Under the pieces are notes generated by a model that saw nothing but the letters and a program-made list of their open reading frames with translations, searched no databases and was not told the DNA's origin. 64,000 nt of DNA from Hymenobacter volaticus (GTDB taxonomy: Bacteria > Bacteroidota > Bacteroidia > Cytophagales > Hymenobacteraceae), in NCBI RefSeq assembly GCF_022921055.1, contig NZ_CP095061.1, positions 3,449,501 through 3,513,500 on the forward strand, in the 5' to 3' direction. Below are positions 45,034-55,004 of the stretch, one piece after another. The position numbers and the translations under genes are program-made. Positions within the stretch are counted from its first letter, which is position 1. The number at the start of each line of letters is the position of its first letter.

Positions 45034-46134
45034 TTACTTGATGCCGTAGCCGAGCGACACGATGAGATTGTTGGTTTGCGTGCGGCCTCCAAGCTTCTCA
45101 ATGGCTAGTTGTGACAAGGCCAAATCCAGACGCAGGCCACTCAAGGCCACTCCTACTCCAAGGCTGGGCTGCATTTTCCACTCCTCCTTGTTGGTAAATG
45201 CTTTGATTTTCTGGAAGTTGCTCACACCACCCCGCAGAAACACCAAATTCTTGAAGCCAACTTCCAAGCCCGCCCGCGGGTCAATGCTGGCCAGCTTGCT
45301 TGATACAAGTGTATTGCGCTGCCCGTCAGTGGTCAATTCCAAATCGACAGCCGCCAAGGCAGTAAACTCGCCGGGTAGCTTTACCAACCGGGCCGCACCA
45401 AGCACAAAGCGTGGCAGCGTCACTTCGGTGCTGTTGGCTGGTATTACGGTAGGGTCCCCTGGCACGGGGTTCAGCTTCTCCGAATTGATGGTCCAGGCAT
45501 TGACCGTAGTGGTGATGTCGCGGGCCATGAGGCCGAAGTGCCAGTCGTTTTTGTCGTACTGCACTCCCGCGTCAATGCCAAAGCCCCACGCATTGGCAAA
45601 ATCACCGACGTTGCGATACACTATTTTGGCATTGGCGCCGACTTTAAGCCCTTCGATGTTGCCAATCCGGCGGGCATAGGACAGCAACACTGCGTAATCG
45701 GCCACGGAGAAGTAGCGAATTTGGTCGTACTGAATGTAGCCGTACTCATTGATCAGGTTGCGTGTGTCCGCAATGTCATCGACGCCGAGGCGCAGGGCAC
45801 TAATGCCAATGGCGCTTTTGTCGTCGAGCGGCATGGAGAAGGCCGCGTAGTCGTTTTTAACGATGCCCGAGAACAACTCGGAGTGCATCAGAACGGCATC
45901 GTACTTCGCTTTTTGGTTAAGCAAACCTGCTGGGTTCCAATAGCCAGCAGTAGCATCCTGGGCAAGACTAACTTGTACTTTACCCATACCCAACGCCCGA
46001 CCTCCGACACCAATATTCAGAAATTCGTTGCTATACTTTGGGGTTGTATCCTGGGCCGAAGCAGCCGTGGGCGCGAGAAACAGCAAGCCGCTGGCACCGA
46101 ATAGCAGCGCAGTAGTATAGAAGAAGTGTTTCAT
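45034..46134 (-). CDS. porV: PorV/PorQ family outer-membrane protein of the T9SS, 366 aa
   Basis: FadL-like outer-membrane barrel that shuttles cargo to the attachment complex. Signal peptide (FYTTALLFGASGLLFLAPTAASAQ), then the family block NEFLNIGVGGRALGMGKVQVSLAQDATAGYWNPAGL (36-71) and a C-terminal run of strands ending LIVSLGYGIK. It is the upstream gene of the sortase unit, as in Porphyromonas where PorU and PorV work together. Whether it is the main PorV or a PorV-like paralogue cannot be told from one locus. Promoter region shares a motif with padR. Confidence 0.8.
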   Translation of the reverse strand: MKHFFYTTALLFGASGLLFLAPTAASAQDTTPKYSNEFLNIGVGGRALGMGKVQVSLAQDATAGYWNPAGLLNQKAKYDAVLMHSELFSGIVKNDYAAFSMPLDDKSAIGISALRLGVDDIADTRNLINEYGYIQYDQIRYFSVADYAVLLSYARRIGNIEGLKVGANAKIVYRNVGDFANAWGFGIDAGVQYDKNDWHFGLMARDITTTVNAWTINSEKLNPVPGDPTVIPANSTEVTLPRFVLGAARLVKLPGEFTALAAVDLELTTDGQRNTLVSSKLASIDPRAGLEVGFKNLVFLRGGVSNFQKIKAFTNKEEWKMQPSLGVGVALSGLRLDLALSQLAIEKLGGRTQTNNLIVSLGYGIK

Positions 46135-46168
46135 GGAAAAATGGGCTAAAAACAGGTAGTCCGCTTTT

Positions 46169-46181
46169 CAACGCAAGGTAC
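46169..46181 (-). promoter_or_regulatory. Motif AGTACCTTGCGTT upstream of the PorV-like gene
   Basis: On the minus strand AGTACCTTGCGTT is identical to the site in front of padR (46455-46467) over 13 bases; TAC/GTA half-sites flank it (GTACT...AGTAC at 46179-46195). Candidate binding site of the PadR regulator. Confidence 0.4.
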
Positions 46182-46454
46182 TACATATTAGTACGTCACG
46201 CTTTACATGCCTCATAAATTAGCCTATTACCAATGAGTTAAGGTGAGGACGGCAGCTAAGTAATCTGGCTGCTATGCGAAGTGACAAAATACTTCAACAC
46301 CATATTGACATTAACTCAAACACTCAATTAAGTGTGCGCTCACTGCCTTTTGCACCAATGTGCTAACGGGTGAAAACCGCCTAGGGGCCTTAAATCTGCC
46401 TTTTCCTATTCTTTCTGAAGCGAGTAATCCTCTGTCTCGAAAATTATTTTCAAC

Positions 46455-46491
46455 AGTACCTTGCGTTACATAGTACCTTCCATTATCTTTG
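46455..46491 (+). promoter_or_regulatory. padR promoter with overlapping repeat motif
   Basis: TTG at 46461-46463, 20 bases, TATCTTTG at 46484-46491, 33 bases before the padR start. AGTACCTTGCGTT (46455-46467) covers the -33 element and a second AGTACCTT lies at 46472-46479, so a repressor bound there would block transcription. Confidence 0.5.
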
Positions 46492-46523
46492 ACTCATTCT
46501 TCACCGACTACCGCCTCAAGCCC

Positions 46524-46886
46524 ATGAAAGTAGAGAACACCCAAGTGCAGATGCGGAAGGGAATTCTGGAATTCTGCATCCTGGAGATTATCGCCCGCGG
46601 CGAGGTATATGCGTCCGATATGCTCGAAGAACTAACCCAAGCCCGCATGATTGTGGTGGAGGGGACGCTCTACCCGCTGCTCACGCGCCTCAAGAATGCC
46701 GGCTTGCTCGATTATACCTGGAAGGAATCGATGAGTGGCCCGCCGCGCAAGTACTACACCCTCACCGATGGCGGGCAGGACTTCCTGCAACAGTTGCGCC
46801 TTACTTGGGAAGAAGTACAGGACTCCATCCGCATCATCCGCCAAAAGCCTTCCGCCAACGGGAGCACCGTACCGGTCGTGCTGTAG
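46524..46886 (+). CDS. PadR family transcriptional regulator, 120 aa
   Basis: Winged-helix repressor of the PadR type: MRKGILEFCILEIIARGEVYASDMLEEL (helices 1-3), VVEGTLYPLLTRLKNAGLLDY (recognition helix) and the wing GPPRKYYTLTDGG. ATG 46524 is chosen; an upstream TTG at 46461 lies inside the promoter. It ends 53 bases before the PspC gene, with which it forms the PadR-PspC module common in Bacteroidota, in which PadR controls its own unit. Likely binds the AGTACCTT repeats. Confidence 0.9.
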   Translation: MKVENTQVQMRKGILEFCILEIIARGEVYASDMLEELTQARMIVVEGTLYPLLTRLKNAGLLDYTWKESMSGPPRKYYTLTDGGQDFLQQLRLTWEEVQDSIRIIRQKPSANGSTVPVVL

Positions 46887-46939
46887 CACCCGGCCCTTCC
46901 TCCCGATTTTTTTCCGACTAGTTGCAGCCCCTGACTGAG

Positions 46940-49549
46940 ATGAAAAAGAACATCAGCATCAACCTCCAAGGCATCATCTTCCACATTGAGGAAGACGGCT
47001 ACGAAGTTTTGAGCCGCTATTTGGCCGAAGTAAAAGCCCACTTCAGCGGCTATCGTGGCCACGAAGAAATCGTGGCTGACATCGAAGGCCGTATTGCCGA
47101 AATCTTCGCTGCTCGCCTCTCCGGCATCAAGCAGGTGATTTCGCTGGACGACGTGCAGGCTATGACCGCCAAAATGGGCCGCGTGAGCGACTTCCAAAGC
47201 GCCGAAGACGCCGAGGACGACGACGAGCTGCTCGCCGACGCTGTAGCTAGCGGCACGGCTGCCGGCACTTACACCAGCGCCGGTACCAAAACCAGCTATA
47301 CCAGCACCAGTAGCACCACTACGGATACCACTACCACCACTACCGACGAGCCCCGCCGCCTCCACCGCGACATGGCCAACCGCAAAGTGGCCGGGGTAGC
47401 TGGCGGTATTGCCCGCTACTTCGCTATCAATCCTCTCTGGATCCGGTTGGGTTTTCTGGGGCTGCTCATTCTAATACCCCTGGCTTTCAACGATCTTGGC
47501 TGGCTAGAGGAAGTGGGCGAGAAGCTAGCTGCGCTATCCGTCATCTCCTACATCATCCTCTGGATTGCGCTACCTAAGCGCTATGATGCCACGCCGGAGC
47601 AGGAAGACCGGAGCTACAAGAAGTTCTACCGCGACACCGACAACGGCAAAGTTGGGGGCGTATCAGCTGGCCTCGCCGCCTACCTTAATTCAGATGTGAC
47701 GCTGATTCGGGTGCTGTTTATTGCGGGCTTGTTTGTAGGAGGCATTTCCTTCATCCTGTATCCACTGCTTTGGATTCTGGTACCCGAGGCCAAGACCATC
47801 TCGGAAAAGATGCGCATGCGTGGCGACGCCGTAACGCTGTCGGGTATTGATAGCAATGTGCGAAACAACGCCTTTGAAGCCGGTACGGGTAACAACCGCC
47901 CTGTAGGCACCTTTTTCGAGGACTTAGCTGGCGCCCTGAACCCCTTGCTCAACTTTGTAGGCAGCGCCATACGCATCGTGGCCGGGGTGCTACTCGCCAT
48001 ACTCGGGTTTAGCTTCCTGCTGGCCCTGGTTGTTATCTTGGGTGTGGGCATAGGCCTGATTCCAGACTCGCAAAACATCATGGCCGGCGACGTGCCCGCG
48101 CATGTGTTCCTAAATGGTGTGCCCGGTTGGGCCTTGCTCTCAGGTTTCGTGGCTTTCGGTATTCCTACCCTAGCTATGCTGCTGCTCGGCGTCGGGTTGC
48201 TGATGCGCCGCGCCGTTCTGAGCCGCACCATGGGTTGGTCGTTGTTCGGGTTGTGGCTGCTGAGCATCATTGGTGTCACGGTGGCCGCAGCTCGCCAGAG
48301 TCGGGAGTTTCAGTACGGCGCCGATGTAGAGCAAAGCCAGCAGTATCCTGCCCTCCGGGCCCGCGTGCTGCGCCTCGAAACCCGCCAAGTAGACCGTGAG
48401 TGGGACCAGTGGGTAAATGTAGACCTAGCCGCCGCCGACAGTGGCCGGGCAGTGGAAGTGATACGCCACCTCTCAGCCAAAGGCTCTTCCGAAGCTGATG
48501 CCAGCAACACGGCTGCTACCACCGTAGCTTATACCGTCCGGACTCGCGGCGACTCGACCCTGATTTTCGACGACCATTTCTCTTTCCAACCTAATGCCCG
48601 CTACCGCGACCAGGAGTTGGAACTGACCGTCCGCCTGCCCCGCGACCGGACCTTCCACCTCAGTGAAGGATTTGCGAACTGGCTAGACGATGACGACTTT
48701 GTAGGCGACCGTACCCCCGAAAACATTGAAGAGCGCACTTTCCGCATGCGCGGCAACAAGTTGGAATGCATCAATTGCCCCGCCGATGAAGTAGATGACA
48801 GTGACGAAGACACTGATACTGAGACCAATAACGATGATGAGGCAAACATCAACCTCGACTTCGGTGGCTCCACAGCTTTCGACACCAACGAGGACAGCTA
48901 CGGCTCCGGCCGCCGCACCTACGACGAGGAGGGCTTCGATGGAGTGAGCGTCATAGGTCCCTACCGCGTGGTGATTCGGGCGGGCAGCACGTATCAAGTG
49001 AAGGCGGCTGGCAACACCTCTCACCTCGATGATCTGCGTGTAGAGCGAGAAGGCAGCAAGCTGGTTGTTCGGTCTCGCAACCGCAATTTCATGAGCGGCG
49101 GCAAATGGAGAGGTGCCGATAAAGTGTTGGTAACTATCGAAACGCCTAAGTTGGATCGACTGGAACTGGTGGGTGCTTCTCAGGCCGACGTGCAGGGTTT
49201 CGGCACCGGCGACCTTCAAGTAGAGCAAGCTGGTGCCAGCCAGCTCCGTCTGCAAGGCGACTTCAACAACCTAGACATTGACTTGGCTGGTGCCTGCCGC
49301 GCTTCGCTGCAAGGCAAAGCGGATGCCCTAAGTGTTGACGGAGCTGGTGGCTGCGAACTAGATGCTCCCGAGTTCACGGCCAGCCGAGCCGACATCGACA
49401 TGGTAGGCGGCAGCAAAGCCCGCGTGCGCGTCACGGAGAGCCTGAAGGCCGACGCCATTGGAGCTAGTGTAATCGAATACAGCGGCAACCCTTCCGACGT
49501 AACGAAAGATGCTACTGGTGCTTCCAGCGTACGCTCAGTCGAAGATTAA
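46940..49549 (+). CDS. PspC-domain membrane protein with C-terminal GIN (DUF2807) domain, 869 aa
   Basis: N-terminal PspC-associated domain (KKNISINLQGIIFHIEEDGYE, GHEEIVADIEGRIAEIF), a Thr/Ser-rich linker with many TTTTT-type repeats (about 115-140), two PspC domains (RDMANRKVAGVAGGIARYF; RDTDNGKVGGVSAGLAAYL), each followed by membrane segments, more membrane segments around 330-455, an acidic Asp/Glu-rich part (VDDSDEDTDTETNNDDE), and a C-terminal right-handed beta-type GIN domain (YRVVIRAGSTYQVKAAGN, LELVGASQADVQGFGTGDL). PspC proteins sense or relay membrane stress; GIN domains are exported adhesin-like heads, so this joins an inner-membrane sensor to a periplasmic beta-helix. Start ATG 46940 preferred over TTG 46922. 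Partner of PadR. Confidence 0.85.
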   Translation: MKKNISINLQGIIFHIEEDGYEVLSRYLAEVKAHFSGYRGHEEIVADIEGRIAEIFAARLSGIKQVISLDDVQAMTAKMGRVSDFQSAEDAEDDDELLADAVASGTAAGTYTSAGTKTSYTSTSSTTTDTTTTTTDEPRRLHRDMANRKVAGVAGGIARYFAINPLWIRLGFLGLLILIPLAFNDLGWLEEVGEKLAALSVISYIILWIALPKRYDATPEQEDRSYKKFYRDTDNGKVGGVSAGLAAYLNSDVTLIRVLFIAGLFVGGISFILYPLLWILVPEAKTISEKMRMRGDAVTLSGIDSNVRNNAFEAGTGNNRPVGTFFEDLAGALNPLLNFVGSAIRIVAGVLLAILGFSFLLALVVILGVGIGLIPDSQNIMAGDVPAHVFLNGVPGWALLSGFVAFGIPTLAMLLLGVGLLMRRAVLSRTMGWSLFGLWLLSIIGVTVAAARQSREFQYGADVEQSQQYPALRARVLRLETRQVDREWDQWVNVDLAAADSGRAVEVIRHLSAKGSSEADASNTAATTVAYTVRTRGDSTLIFDDHFSFQPNARYRDQELELTVRLPRDRTFHLSEGFANWLDDDDFVGDRTPENIEERTFRMRGNKLECINCPADEVDDSDEDTDTETNNDDEANINLDFGGSTAFDTNEDSYGSGRRTYDEEGFDGVSVIGPYRVVIRAGSTYQVKAAGNTSHLDDLRVEREGSKLVVRSRNRNFMSGGKWRGADKVLVTIETPKLDRLELVGASQADVQGFGTGDLQVEQAGASQLRLQGDFNNLDIDLAGACRASLQGKADALSVDGAGGCELDAPEFTASRADIDMVGGSKARVRVTESLKADAIGASVIEYSGNPSDVTKDATGASSVRSVED

Positions 49550-49726
49550 CGCGTAGGGCCTAGCCTTCACCGAACTGCCATCTACTGCAAGCAATTTGCA
49601 CTGGAAGAATAGCTTACAAAAAATATATAGTGAGTGAGGCAACGCTCACTATAAAGCCAGCATCTATGTTGCTGGTGAAACGATAAAGAGGGTCCATTTT
49701 TTCTGGTGAGTGAAAGGCAGACCCCC

Positions 49727-49786
49727 GAGGAAGTTCTTTCGCCGTTTGTGCTGCAACCGAACGGCGAAGGGCTTCCTCAATTTTTT
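49727..49786 (+). terminator. Rho-independent terminator
   Basis: Long hairpin GAGGAAG...CGCCGTT / AACGGCG...CTTCCTC (about 19 bp, one bulge) followed by TTTTTT, after the PspC gene. Confidence 0.85.
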
Positions 49787-49790
49787 AATT

Positions 49791-49847
49791 CAATAGCAAA
49801 GCGGTGAACGGAAGAGCTTAAGCCTTTCGTTCACCGCTTTGCTATTG
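49791..49847. terminator. Long hairpin terminator overlapping the end of the nucleotidyltransferase gene
   Basis: Perfect 20-bp inverted repeat (CAATAGCAAAGCGGTGAACG at 49791-49810, complement at 49828-49847). Its right arm includes the last codons of the minus-strand gene; TTTAATT follows on the minus-strand side as AATTAAAAAA read backwards. Confidence 0.75.
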
Positions 49848-51256
49848 TGCTACTTCCAAGCCTTTCTGCTGTCCTAGTTCTAACAGTAGCGCAAATGCGT
49901 CCTCGTATTCGTTGCGAACTTTGCCGTCCAGAATGGCTTCTAATACTGCATCCTTTAGCTCGCCTACTTCGCGGGAAGGCTTCAAGCCAAAGGTTTGCAT
50001 GATGACTTCGCCCGTGATAACAGGCTTGAAATTGCGCAAGTGGTCTTTCTCCTCTACTTCCTTTAGCTTTTCCTCCACTACATCGAAGTTGCGCAGGTAG
50101 CGGTTCTTGCGGTCGTAGTCTTTGCTGGTAATGTCGGCGCGGCAGAGCAGCATGAGGCGGTCGATGTCGTCGCCTGCTTCGAAGAGCAAGCGGCGCACCG
50201 CCGAATCAGTTACAATCTCCTTGGACAATACGATAGGGCGCAGGTGCAGACGCACCAGTTTTTGTACCTGGCGCATCTCCTCCCCTAGCGGCAGCTTGAG
50301 GTCAGTGAAGATGCCGGGCACCCAACGGGCACCTTTGTCTTCGTGCCCGTGGAAGGTCCAGCCCACACGCTTGTCGTAGCGTTTGGTAGCGGGTTTGGCG
50401 ATATCGTGCAAGATGGCGGCCCAACGCAGCCATAGGTCGCCGCCGGCCGCTACCACGTTGTCGAGTACCTGCAGGGTATGGTAGAAATTATCCTTGTGAG
50501 CGTGCTGGCCTACTTTCTCTACACCATAGAGCTGCGCCATCTTCGGGAAGATGAGCTGCAACAAGCCGCACTGAAACAGCAGCTTGAAGCCATAGCTCGG
50601 CTTCGGCGCCATTATGATCTTGTTCAATTCAGTGGTTATTCGCTCCTGCGACACAATCTTGATGCGCTCCTTATTGCGAGACAACGCATCATACGTGTCG
50701 GGCTCGATGTCGAAATCCAGCTGAGTAGCAAACCGGATAGCGCGCAGCATCCGTAGCGGGTCGTCGGAGAAGGTGATGTCGGGGTCAAGGGGGTGCGGAT
50801 AGTGCGGCGTTGCAAGTCGCCCATGCCGTCGTAGCGGTCCACGAGGGCGCCGAAGTCGGCCGGATTCAAGCTTAGACCGAGGGCGTTGATAGTAAAGTCG
50901 CGGCGGGCTAAGTCTTCTTCTAGGGTGCCAGCTTCCACTTCGGGCTTACGGCTTTCGGCGCGGTAGCTTTCCTTACGGGCCCCCACAAACTCCACTTCGA
51001 TTTCCGGCGTGGGCAGCATCGCCGTTCCAAAGTTCTTGAACACCGTTACGCGAGGCCGGCCGGGTAACTTGCGCCCGACCTCCTGCGCCAGCCGAATACC
51101 GTCGCCGACGCACACTACATCCACGTCTTTGCTTTCGCGCGCCAGCGCTAAGTCCCGCACGAATCCGCCAATAATATAGGCCGGATAACCTAGTTCGCCG
51201 GCGGCATCAGCAATAGTTCGGAACAGAGGTAGATCGGGAAGCTGCGGGGTTTTCAT
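49842..51256 (-). CDS. cca: CCA tRNA nucleotidyltransferase/poly(A) polymerase family (one-base frameshift)
   Basis: Adds or repairs the 3' CCA end of tRNAs. From ATG 51256: class II nucleotidyltransferase motif [23 protein letters not shown] (GGxVRD, DxD), RRDFTINAL, then [10 protein letters not shown]. The frame is lost there and resumes one frame over with [17 protein letters not shown], a tRNA-binding part, and an HD domain (HTLQVLDNV...[12 protein letters not shown]) to 49842. Restoring one C in the run at 50789-50793 gives [24 protein letters not shown], exactly the family sequence, and 471 residues. An essential-type gene, so a sequencing error is more likely than a true mutation. Confidence 0.85.
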
Positions 51257-51555
51257 GCGGCAAAGTTCGGCAACCGTCCGCTAAGTATCGAATTGAAAGC
51301 AGGAAGTAGTTGGCCTAGCTCAACAAAACAGCAGGCTACCTGTACTCTTTTCAACACTCATCACTATTGCGCTAAGTGCGCTAAGTCTTTAGTTAGCTAC
51401 TGCGCGCTTACGGTGACAACCCAACAAACTCAGTAGCTATTCTCTACACTCCATCCAGCATAAACTACACTTCAGAGACTTGCAATTGGTTGGCGAACGA
51501 CTAAGGTTGAAGTTCACATCATTCCATCTGGTTCACCGCTAACTGGCTGCATGCT

Positions 51556-52292
51556 ATGTATTTCGCCCCATTCTTCGCCCTGCCCACTACCTCCTTGTTT
51601 ATCCGCTCGGCACTGGGCGTTCATATTGCGGCGGGCACCATTGCCCTACTCGCCGGTTTAGTGCCCATGCTAGGCCGCAAAGGTGGGGCGTTGCACGTAC
51701 GGGTCGGCCGGGTCTACACGTATTGCATGGTGGCAGTGGCCGCTACGGCTGTGCTGCTCTGTGTATTTCAACCTCTCACGCAGGGCCGTTTATTTCTGAC
51801 GGGCGTAGCCGTTCTGAGCTTCTACCTCAGCTTCACTGGGTGGCGAGCCGCCCGTCGGCACAGCTCCGTGCTCCAAGTTGCCGACTTAGCTTTAGGCGCC
51901 GGCTCGTCCGTGGTAGGCCTGTCTATGATAGTGGTTGGTGTGTGGCTACAAGCAGTTCTTTTTGCTTTCTTCGGGGGTTGATCTGCTTGTTTGCAGGTCT
52001 TGACACGTGGCGTGGACTGCGCACTCAACAGCTATCTAGTTCTGAACCCTGGATATTTCGTCACTTTGTCCGCATGGGCGGCTCCTATATCTCTGCGGCA
52101 ACGGCCTTTGTTGTGGTGAACTTAGGCCACTGGCTACCTGCCGACGCCCCTCACTGGCTTGGATTGGCAGGCTGGATTGCCCCTACTCTACTTGGCTCCA
52201 TTCTTATTTCCCGTACGGTACGGCGCTACCGGGCCCGGATGCAGGCAAATAAGCTGAACCTTGAACTACCTACCTCAATTCTTACCAAATAG
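51556..52292 (+). CDS. DUF2306-like membrane protein (one-base frameshift)
   Basis: Seven or so membrane segments, with the family's HIAAGTIALLAGLVPML and HVRVGRVYTYCMV (His residues, about 24-56) and FYLSFTGWRAARR. The frame stops after LFAFFGG at 51981; the next frame continues with LICLFAGLDTWRGL, FVRMGGSYISAATAFVVVN and FLIS-type end to 52292. Adding one G to the run at 51973-51977 gives a continuous 245-residue protein. Function of the family is unknown; it probably binds a cofactor or ion in the membrane. Confidence 0.75.
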
Positions 52293-52433
52293 CCACTTAC
52301 TGTTGCCGCTAACTATAGTTGGCTAGACTTCAAGGCGCCGATAATTACTAGCCTTGTCACTGGTTTAGTTGGTTAAGCTTGGCCTCACACTATCATTCTA
52401 TTTAAAATCAAAAGAAGTGTCGGTACTCCGGTT

Positions 52434-53012
52434 CTAGTCACGCAATACTTCCAATGCCCCATCGTCTAGCACCCGAACTACCCGTGAGGGCGTGGTTCGG
52501 GCTGTTTCGTCTTGGCGCCAATTCACGACGTAGTCAGCGTTACGAATCAAGGTAGGATTCACTTCCGAGTACAGCCCCGGCGTCGGCTCACCGCTTAAGT
52601 TGGCCGAAGTAGATACCAGCCCGTGCCCTAGTCGCCGAACTACTTTGTGGCAGAATTCATCGTTGAGCACCACCCGCAGCCCGATCGTGCCATCGGCAGC
52701 CAACAAGTTGGGCGCTAAATGACGGCTGCCAGGTACTACATAAGTGGTAGGCTTCGACTGCGCCGCGAGTAGCATCGGCAGATGCGATGGTACCACGGCG
52801 GCGTAGCGCGCAAACATTACCTCGTCTGCCACCAACACGATGCATGATTTTTCAGGCGGGCGCTGCTTTAACTTATACAAGCGTTCTACGGCTGGCGGCA
52901 CTTCTGCATCACAACCCAACCCCCACACCGTATCGGTTGGGTACAGAATTACTTGCTGCAACAGCAAGGCATCCACGGCGGCATCCACTTCCTGACGGAA
53001 AAAGCTACTCAT
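52434..53012 (-). CDS. L-threonylcarbamoyladenylate synthase (TsaC/YrdC/Sua5 type)
   Basis: Makes threonylcarbamoyl-AMP from Thr, bicarbonate and ATP for the t6A base at tRNA position 37. 192 residues. Family motifs: ILYPTDTVWGLGCDAE (20-35), RLYKLKQRPPEKSCIVLV (KxR and SxV, 44-61), RHLAPNLLAADGTIGLRV and GLVSTSANLSGEPTP (SxN). Stand-alone short form without the Sua5 C-terminal domain. Convergent with the DUF2306-like gene. Confidence 0.9.
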   Translation of the reverse strand: MSSFFRQEVDAAVDALLLQQVILYPTDTVWGLGCDAEVPPAVERLYKLKQRPPEKSCIVLVADEVMFARYAAVVPSHLPMLLAAQSKPTTYVVPGSRHLAPNLLAADGTIGLRVVLNDEFCHKVVRRLGHGLVSTSANLSGEPTPGLYSEVNPTLIRNADYVVNWRQDETARTTPSRVVRVLDDGALEVLRD

Positions 53013-53119
53013 AGGTTAGATTGATTGCTGGTTGTTAACTCTTGCTTGTTGAATGTTGGTTGCTGAATTGTTTGCTAGTAGTTTTTGATCTTAGCAATCA
53101 ACCTAAAACAGTCAGCAAC

Positions 53120-53520
53120 TCAGATCGACTGGCACAACTCCACCAATACGCCATTGGCGCTCTTCGGATGTACAAAGCACACGAGCTTGTTGTCTGCCCC
53201 TGGCTTGGGCTCTGCGTTAAGCAATTCGAAACCTGCTTCACGTAGCCGTGCCATTTCCGCTCGGATATCGGTTACCTCGAAGGCAATATGGTGAATGCCT
53301 TCGGGCTTCTTACTCAAAAACTTGCTGATGGCGCTGTCGGGGAGGTTCCGGCTAGCAATTCGATCTTGGAATTTCCTACCTGAAAGAAAACTGTATCAAC
53401 GGCCTCACTTGCTACGTATTCGCGCTTATAAGGCTCTTGTCCTAGCAAAGTAACGTACAGAGCAGTAGCCTTTTCGAGGTCTTGCACAGCTAAGCCTACG
53501 TGTTCGAGATTCGTTAGCAT
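53120..53520 (-). CDS. mce: Methylmalonyl-CoA epimerase (one-base frameshift)
   Basis: Interconverts (R)- and (S)-methylmalonyl-CoA in propionate and branched-chain metabolism. ATG 53520: MLTNLEHVGLAVQDLEKATALY (first metal His), EPYKREYVASEAVDTVFFQVG, KIELLAGTSP, then the frame breaks in the GGGG at 53339-53342 (CCCC on the gene strand) and resumes as LSKKPEGIHHIAFEV (second metal His) to VLVELCQSI. With one base restored the protein is 133 residues, the normal size of this VOC-fold family. Divergent from the isc cluster. Confidence 0.85.
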
Positions 53521-53563
53521 ATGAAGGGCCGCCAATTATAGTACGGCTTCTTTGGATTTGTTC

Positions 53564-53571
53564 TACTTTTG
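53564..53571 (+). promoter_or_regulatory. -7 promoter element of the isc cluster
   Basis: TACTTTTG fits TAnnTTTG, 118 bases before the iscS ATG. A TACTTTCG lies 45 bases further on as a second candidate. No good -33 TTTG at the usual distance. Confidence 0.3.
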
Positions 53572-53688
53572 CAGCAGCAAAGTAAAACCACTTCATTGAT
53601 TTCTGTGTTCTACTTTCGAATGAATCTACACTGGTTTTCTTTGGTTGCCTCTGATTACCGGATTTCCACTGCAACCTGATTGTGCACC

Positions 53689-54903
53689 ATGCTCAAGCTC
53701 CCTATCTACCTCGATAACAACGCTACCACGCCCCTCGACCCTCGGGTTCTGGAGGCGATGATGCCCTACTTGACGGAAGTATTCGGCAATGCTGCTTCTC
53801 GTAACCACCCATTTGGCTGGGCTGCTGAAGAAGCTGTTGACTATGCCCGCGACCAAATTGCCGCACTGATCAACTGTGATGCCAAGGAAATCATCTTCAC
53901 CTCAGGTGCCACCGAGTCCGACAATCTCGGCATCAAAGGGGTATTCGAGATGTACGCCCAGAAAGGCAATCATATTATCACTGCCACCACCGAGCACAAA
54001 GCGGTGCTTGATACGTGCAAGCACATTGAGAAGCTTGGTGGCCGCGTTACGTATCTACCTGTAAACTCGGAAGGCCTTATCAGCCTCGAAGAGCTAGAGG
54101 CCGCCATGACTCCCCAGACTGTTCTGGTGACTATTATGTACGGCAACAACGAAACCGGCACCATTCAGCCGATTCGTGAAATTGCCGCTATTGCGCACAA
54201 GCACGGCGCGCTGTTCATGACGGATGGCACGCAAGCTGTTGGCAAGATTCCGGTGGACGTAATTGCCGATGGCATCGACCTGATGGCTTTCACAGCTCAC
54301 AAAATGTACGGCCCCAAGGGTGTAGGAGCGCTGTATGTGCGTCGCAAAAACCCACGGGTAAAGGTTACGGCCCAGATGGACGGTGGTGGCCATGAGCGCG
54401 GTATGCGCTCAGGCACGCTGAACGTACCCGGCATTGTGGGTCTAGGCAAAGCTTGTGAATTAGCTCGCCTTGAAATGGTGGCTGATACCCAACGCCTAAG
54501 CGCTATGCGCGACCGGTTGGAGCGTGAACTGCTGACGCTTGAAGAAAGCTACGTCAATGGCTCACGGGAGCACCGCCTGCCGCACGTTACCAATATTTCC
54601 TTCAAATATGTAGAAGGCGAAGGCTTGATGATGGGAGTAAAAGACTTGGCAGTATCTTCGGGTTCGGCCTGTACTTCAGCTTCTTTGGAGCCTTCTTACG
54701 TATTGAAGGCACTAGGTTTGAGTGACGACCTCGCCCATAGCTCTCTCCGCTTTGGCTTGAGCCGCTTCACTACCGAAGAGCAAATCGATTACGCTATTAA
54801 CCACGTAAAAGAAGCGGTAACCAAGCTCCGCGAAATGTCGCCGCTTTGGGAGATGTTCAAAGAAGGCATTGACCTGAGCAAGATTGAGTGGGCTGAACAT
54901 TAA
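53689..54903 (+). CDS. iscS: Cysteine desulfurase IscS
   Basis: PLP enzyme that takes sulfur from cysteine for iron-sulfur cluster and thio-tRNA synthesis. ATG 53689 gives 404 residues, the length of E. coli IscS. Landmarks: [39 protein letters not shown], the PLP lysine in [11 protein letters not shown] (Lys205), [14 protein letters not shown], and the active Cys in [14 protein letters not shown] (Cys328). First gene of the isc cluster. A TTG at 53680 is a less likely start. Confidence 0.95.
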   Translation: MLKLPIYLDNNATTPLDPRVLEAMMPYLTEVFGNAASRNHPFGWAAEEAVDYARDQIAALINCDAKEIIFTSGATESDNLGIKGVFEMYAQKGNHIITATTEHKAVLDTCKHIEKLGGRVTYLPVNSEGLISLEELEAAMTPQTVLVTIMYGNNETGTIQPIREIAAIAHKHGALFMTDGTQAVGKIPVDVIADGIDLMAFTAHKMYGPKGVGALYVRRKNPRVKVTAQMDGGGHERGMRSGTLNVPGIVGLGKACELARLEMVADTQRLSAMRDRLERELLTLEESYVNGSREHRLPHVTNISFKYVEGEGLMMGVKDLAVSSGSACTSASLEPSYVLKALGLSDDLAHSSLRFGLSRFTTEEQIDYAINHVKEAVTKLREMSPLWEMFKEGIDLSKIEWAEH

Positions 54904-54914
54904 AATTTAGAGCT

Positions 54915-54961
54915 TAGGACGGAGAGCTTGCTACTCAATGAGTCTGTAACCCTCCGTCCTA
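54915..54961 (+). repeat. Intercistronic hairpin between iscS and iscU
   Basis: Perfect 10-bp inverted repeat TAGGACGGAG (54915-54924) / CTCCGTCCTA (54952-54961) with a 27-base loop, in the gap between two co-oriented genes. Confidence 0.5.
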
Positions 54962-55004
54962 CATTCTGGATTCTGAACTTTGAAATCTAATTCTTAAAAA
55001 AGCC

